From positions 57,828 through 121,827 of the forward strand of contig CAJTPF010000001.1 in assembly GCA_910578175.1 (NCBI GenBank): 64,000 bases of DNA, given 5' to 3'. The notes beneath the pieces were generated by a model. The model made no database searches. It was given only the letters and a program-made list of their open reading frames with translations, and was not told the origin of the DNA. The stretch comes from an uncultured Lachnospiraceae bacterium. GTDB lineage: Bacteria; Bacillota; Clostridia; Lachnospirales; Lachnospiraceae. The translations under genes and the position numbers were made by a program. Shown here in pieces: positions 63,325 through 64,000 of this stretch (position 1 is its first letter; the number at the start of each line of letters is the position of its first letter).

Positions 63325-63776
63325 AACGGATTTTCATGATACTTTTATCCCTGTTGCTCCTGACTTTTTTGCTGACTGCCTGTGGAGAGCAGGAGGGGCT
63401 TCAGGACGGGTACTATACCGCTCAGGCCGCTGAGTTTAATTTCGGATGGAAAGAGTATATTACGATCATGGTCAAAGACGGAAGTATCGTTTCGGTGGAG
63501 TACAATGCGGAGAACGCCAGCGGTTTTATTAAGAGCTGGGATAATGCCTATATGCAGACGATGTTCCATGCGAACGGCACATATCCAAACGAGTATACAC
63601 GCTACTATGCAAATCAGTTGCTGGAAGGGCAGGGGAAGGGAAGTATCGATGCATTGGCGGGCGCCTCTTCTTCCCATGGATCGTTTCAGGTTTTAGTTCA
63701 GGCTGTATTGAAACAGGCGCAGAACGGAGATTCCGGTATAGTGATTGTAGATACCCAGAATACAGAGTCAGAATGA
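63321..63776 (+). CDS. FMN-binding-type lipoprotein
   Basis: 151 residues. Signal peptide with lipobox LLTAC (Cys at residue 21), then a domain starting QDGYYTAQAAEFNFGWKEYI and ending DALAGASSSHGSFQVLVQAV. The D-x-x-x-GAS-x-S pattern resembles the site where ApbE attaches FMN, as in NqrC/RnfG-related domains. It overlaps the chemoreceptor by 4 nt (ATGA). A redox or ligand-capture partner for the receptor is plausible but not shown. Confidence 0.8.
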   Translation: MKRIFMILLSLLLLTFLLTACGEQEGLQDGYYTAQAAEFNFGWKEYITIMVKDGSIVSVEYNAENASGFIKSWDNAYMQTMFHANGTYPNEYTRYYANQLLEGQGKGSIDALAGASSSHGSFQVLVQAVLKQAQNGDSGIVIVDTQNTESE

Positions 63777-63780
63777 AAAA

Positions 63781-63817
63781 GAATAACGCTCACGTGATCA
63801 GTGAGCGTTATTCTTTT
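63781..63817. terminator. Bidirectional terminator
   Basis: A perfect 13-bp stem (GAATAACGCTCAC and complement) with a 7-nt loop, flanked by A-run and T-run, between the lipoprotein gene and the convergent partial gene. Confidence 0.9.
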
Positions 63818-63849
63818 CAGTGTGTCTGGTCTGACAATTTAAAAAATAT

Positions 63850-64000
63850 CTATTCCGATATACTCAGGTAATACGCGCTATACCCCGGCATCGCCAGCCC
63901 ATTCTCCATATGGACCGTCTCACCGCTGATCAGATCAGTCATGATAGCCGCCCCGGAATCAAAATGTGCCGTATACTCGTTATCCGAGGCATTTATAGCC
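63850..64000 (-). CDS. 3' end of a probable glycoside hydrolase, partial
   Basis: The last 50 codons (AINASDNEYTAHFDSGAAIM, TDLISGETVHMENGLAMPGY, then SAYYLSISE) of a minus-strand gene that continues beyond the window. The pattern of a closing beta-domain with TDL-x-SGE and PGYSAYYL is typical of the C-terminal domain of glycoside hydrolases of the amylase or beta-galactosidase type. Family uncertain. Confidence 0.55.
   Translation of the reverse strand, partial: AINASDNEYTAHFDSGAAIMTDLISGETVHMENGLAMPGYSAYYLSISE

Overview
The window reads as one contiguous piece of chromosome from a low-to-moderate GC, Gram-positive anaerobe of the Clostridia, most likely family Lachnospiraceae. The support is gene content and style: a Bce-type antimicrobial-peptide module, C-GCAxxG-C-C and rubrerythrin genes, a clostridial PyrK/PyrD pair, cohesin and dockerin domains, many AT-rich intergenic gaps with clear sigma-A promoters (TTGACA or TTGCAA, 17 bp, TATAAT) and U-tailed hairpin terminators, and strong AGGAGG-like ribosome binding sites. 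The genus cannot be fixed from the sequence alone. No prophage, insertion sequence, integron or CRISPR array was seen.

Layout. 1-3.6 kb: end of a BceS-like kinase and a complete BceAB-like ABC pair with its own regulated promoter. 3.6-7 kb: a decayed stretch holding a 5'-truncated SPFH gene fused to a 33-bp palindromic operator, a ribbon-helix-helix gene, a GH25 lysozyme with LysM repeats, and two XRE regulators, one of them interrupted by an in-frame stop. 7-17.4 kb: envelope and glycan genes (GtrA, FAD oxidoreductase, polytopic membrane protein, MBOAT acyltransferase with a DHHW partner) mixed with catalase and proA. 17.6-21 kb: three separately transcribed surface proteins with starch-binding-like modules and a shared TGD-TM-KKK tail. 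21-41.7 kb: housekeeping genes (lipid kinase, rpoD, gltBD, lepB, pepF, tRNA-Gly, DegV, ptsH-ptsI, rubrerythrin, proS, HD-domain protein). 41.8-46.6 kb: pyrimidine synthesis pyrC-F-K-D and pyrE. 46.6-48.4 kb: small membrane proteins and an HD hydrolase. 48.4-52 kb: purE-M-N-D. 52-56.1 kb: a dockerin-bearing wall hydrolase followed by a membrane-anchored cohesin protein. 56.1-61.1 kb: GntR regulator, clpC, a small conserved protein and radA. 61.2-63.8 kb: a chemoreceptor overlapping an FMN-binding-type lipoprotein. The right edge cuts into the 3' end of a minus-strand gene.

The most interesting unit is the cohesin/dockerin pair at 52-56 kb. It has the parts of a cellulosome-type docking interaction, but the dockerin is on a peptidoglycan hydrolase and the cohesin is on a membrane protein with a long acidic cytoplasmic tail. 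Other points of note are the surface-protein triad, the truncated SPFH locus, the nonsense-split XRE gene, an HPr with Lys at the regulatory Ser46 position, short leader ORFs placed directly before purM and the cohesin gene, and a multi-branched hairpin structure in front of radA.
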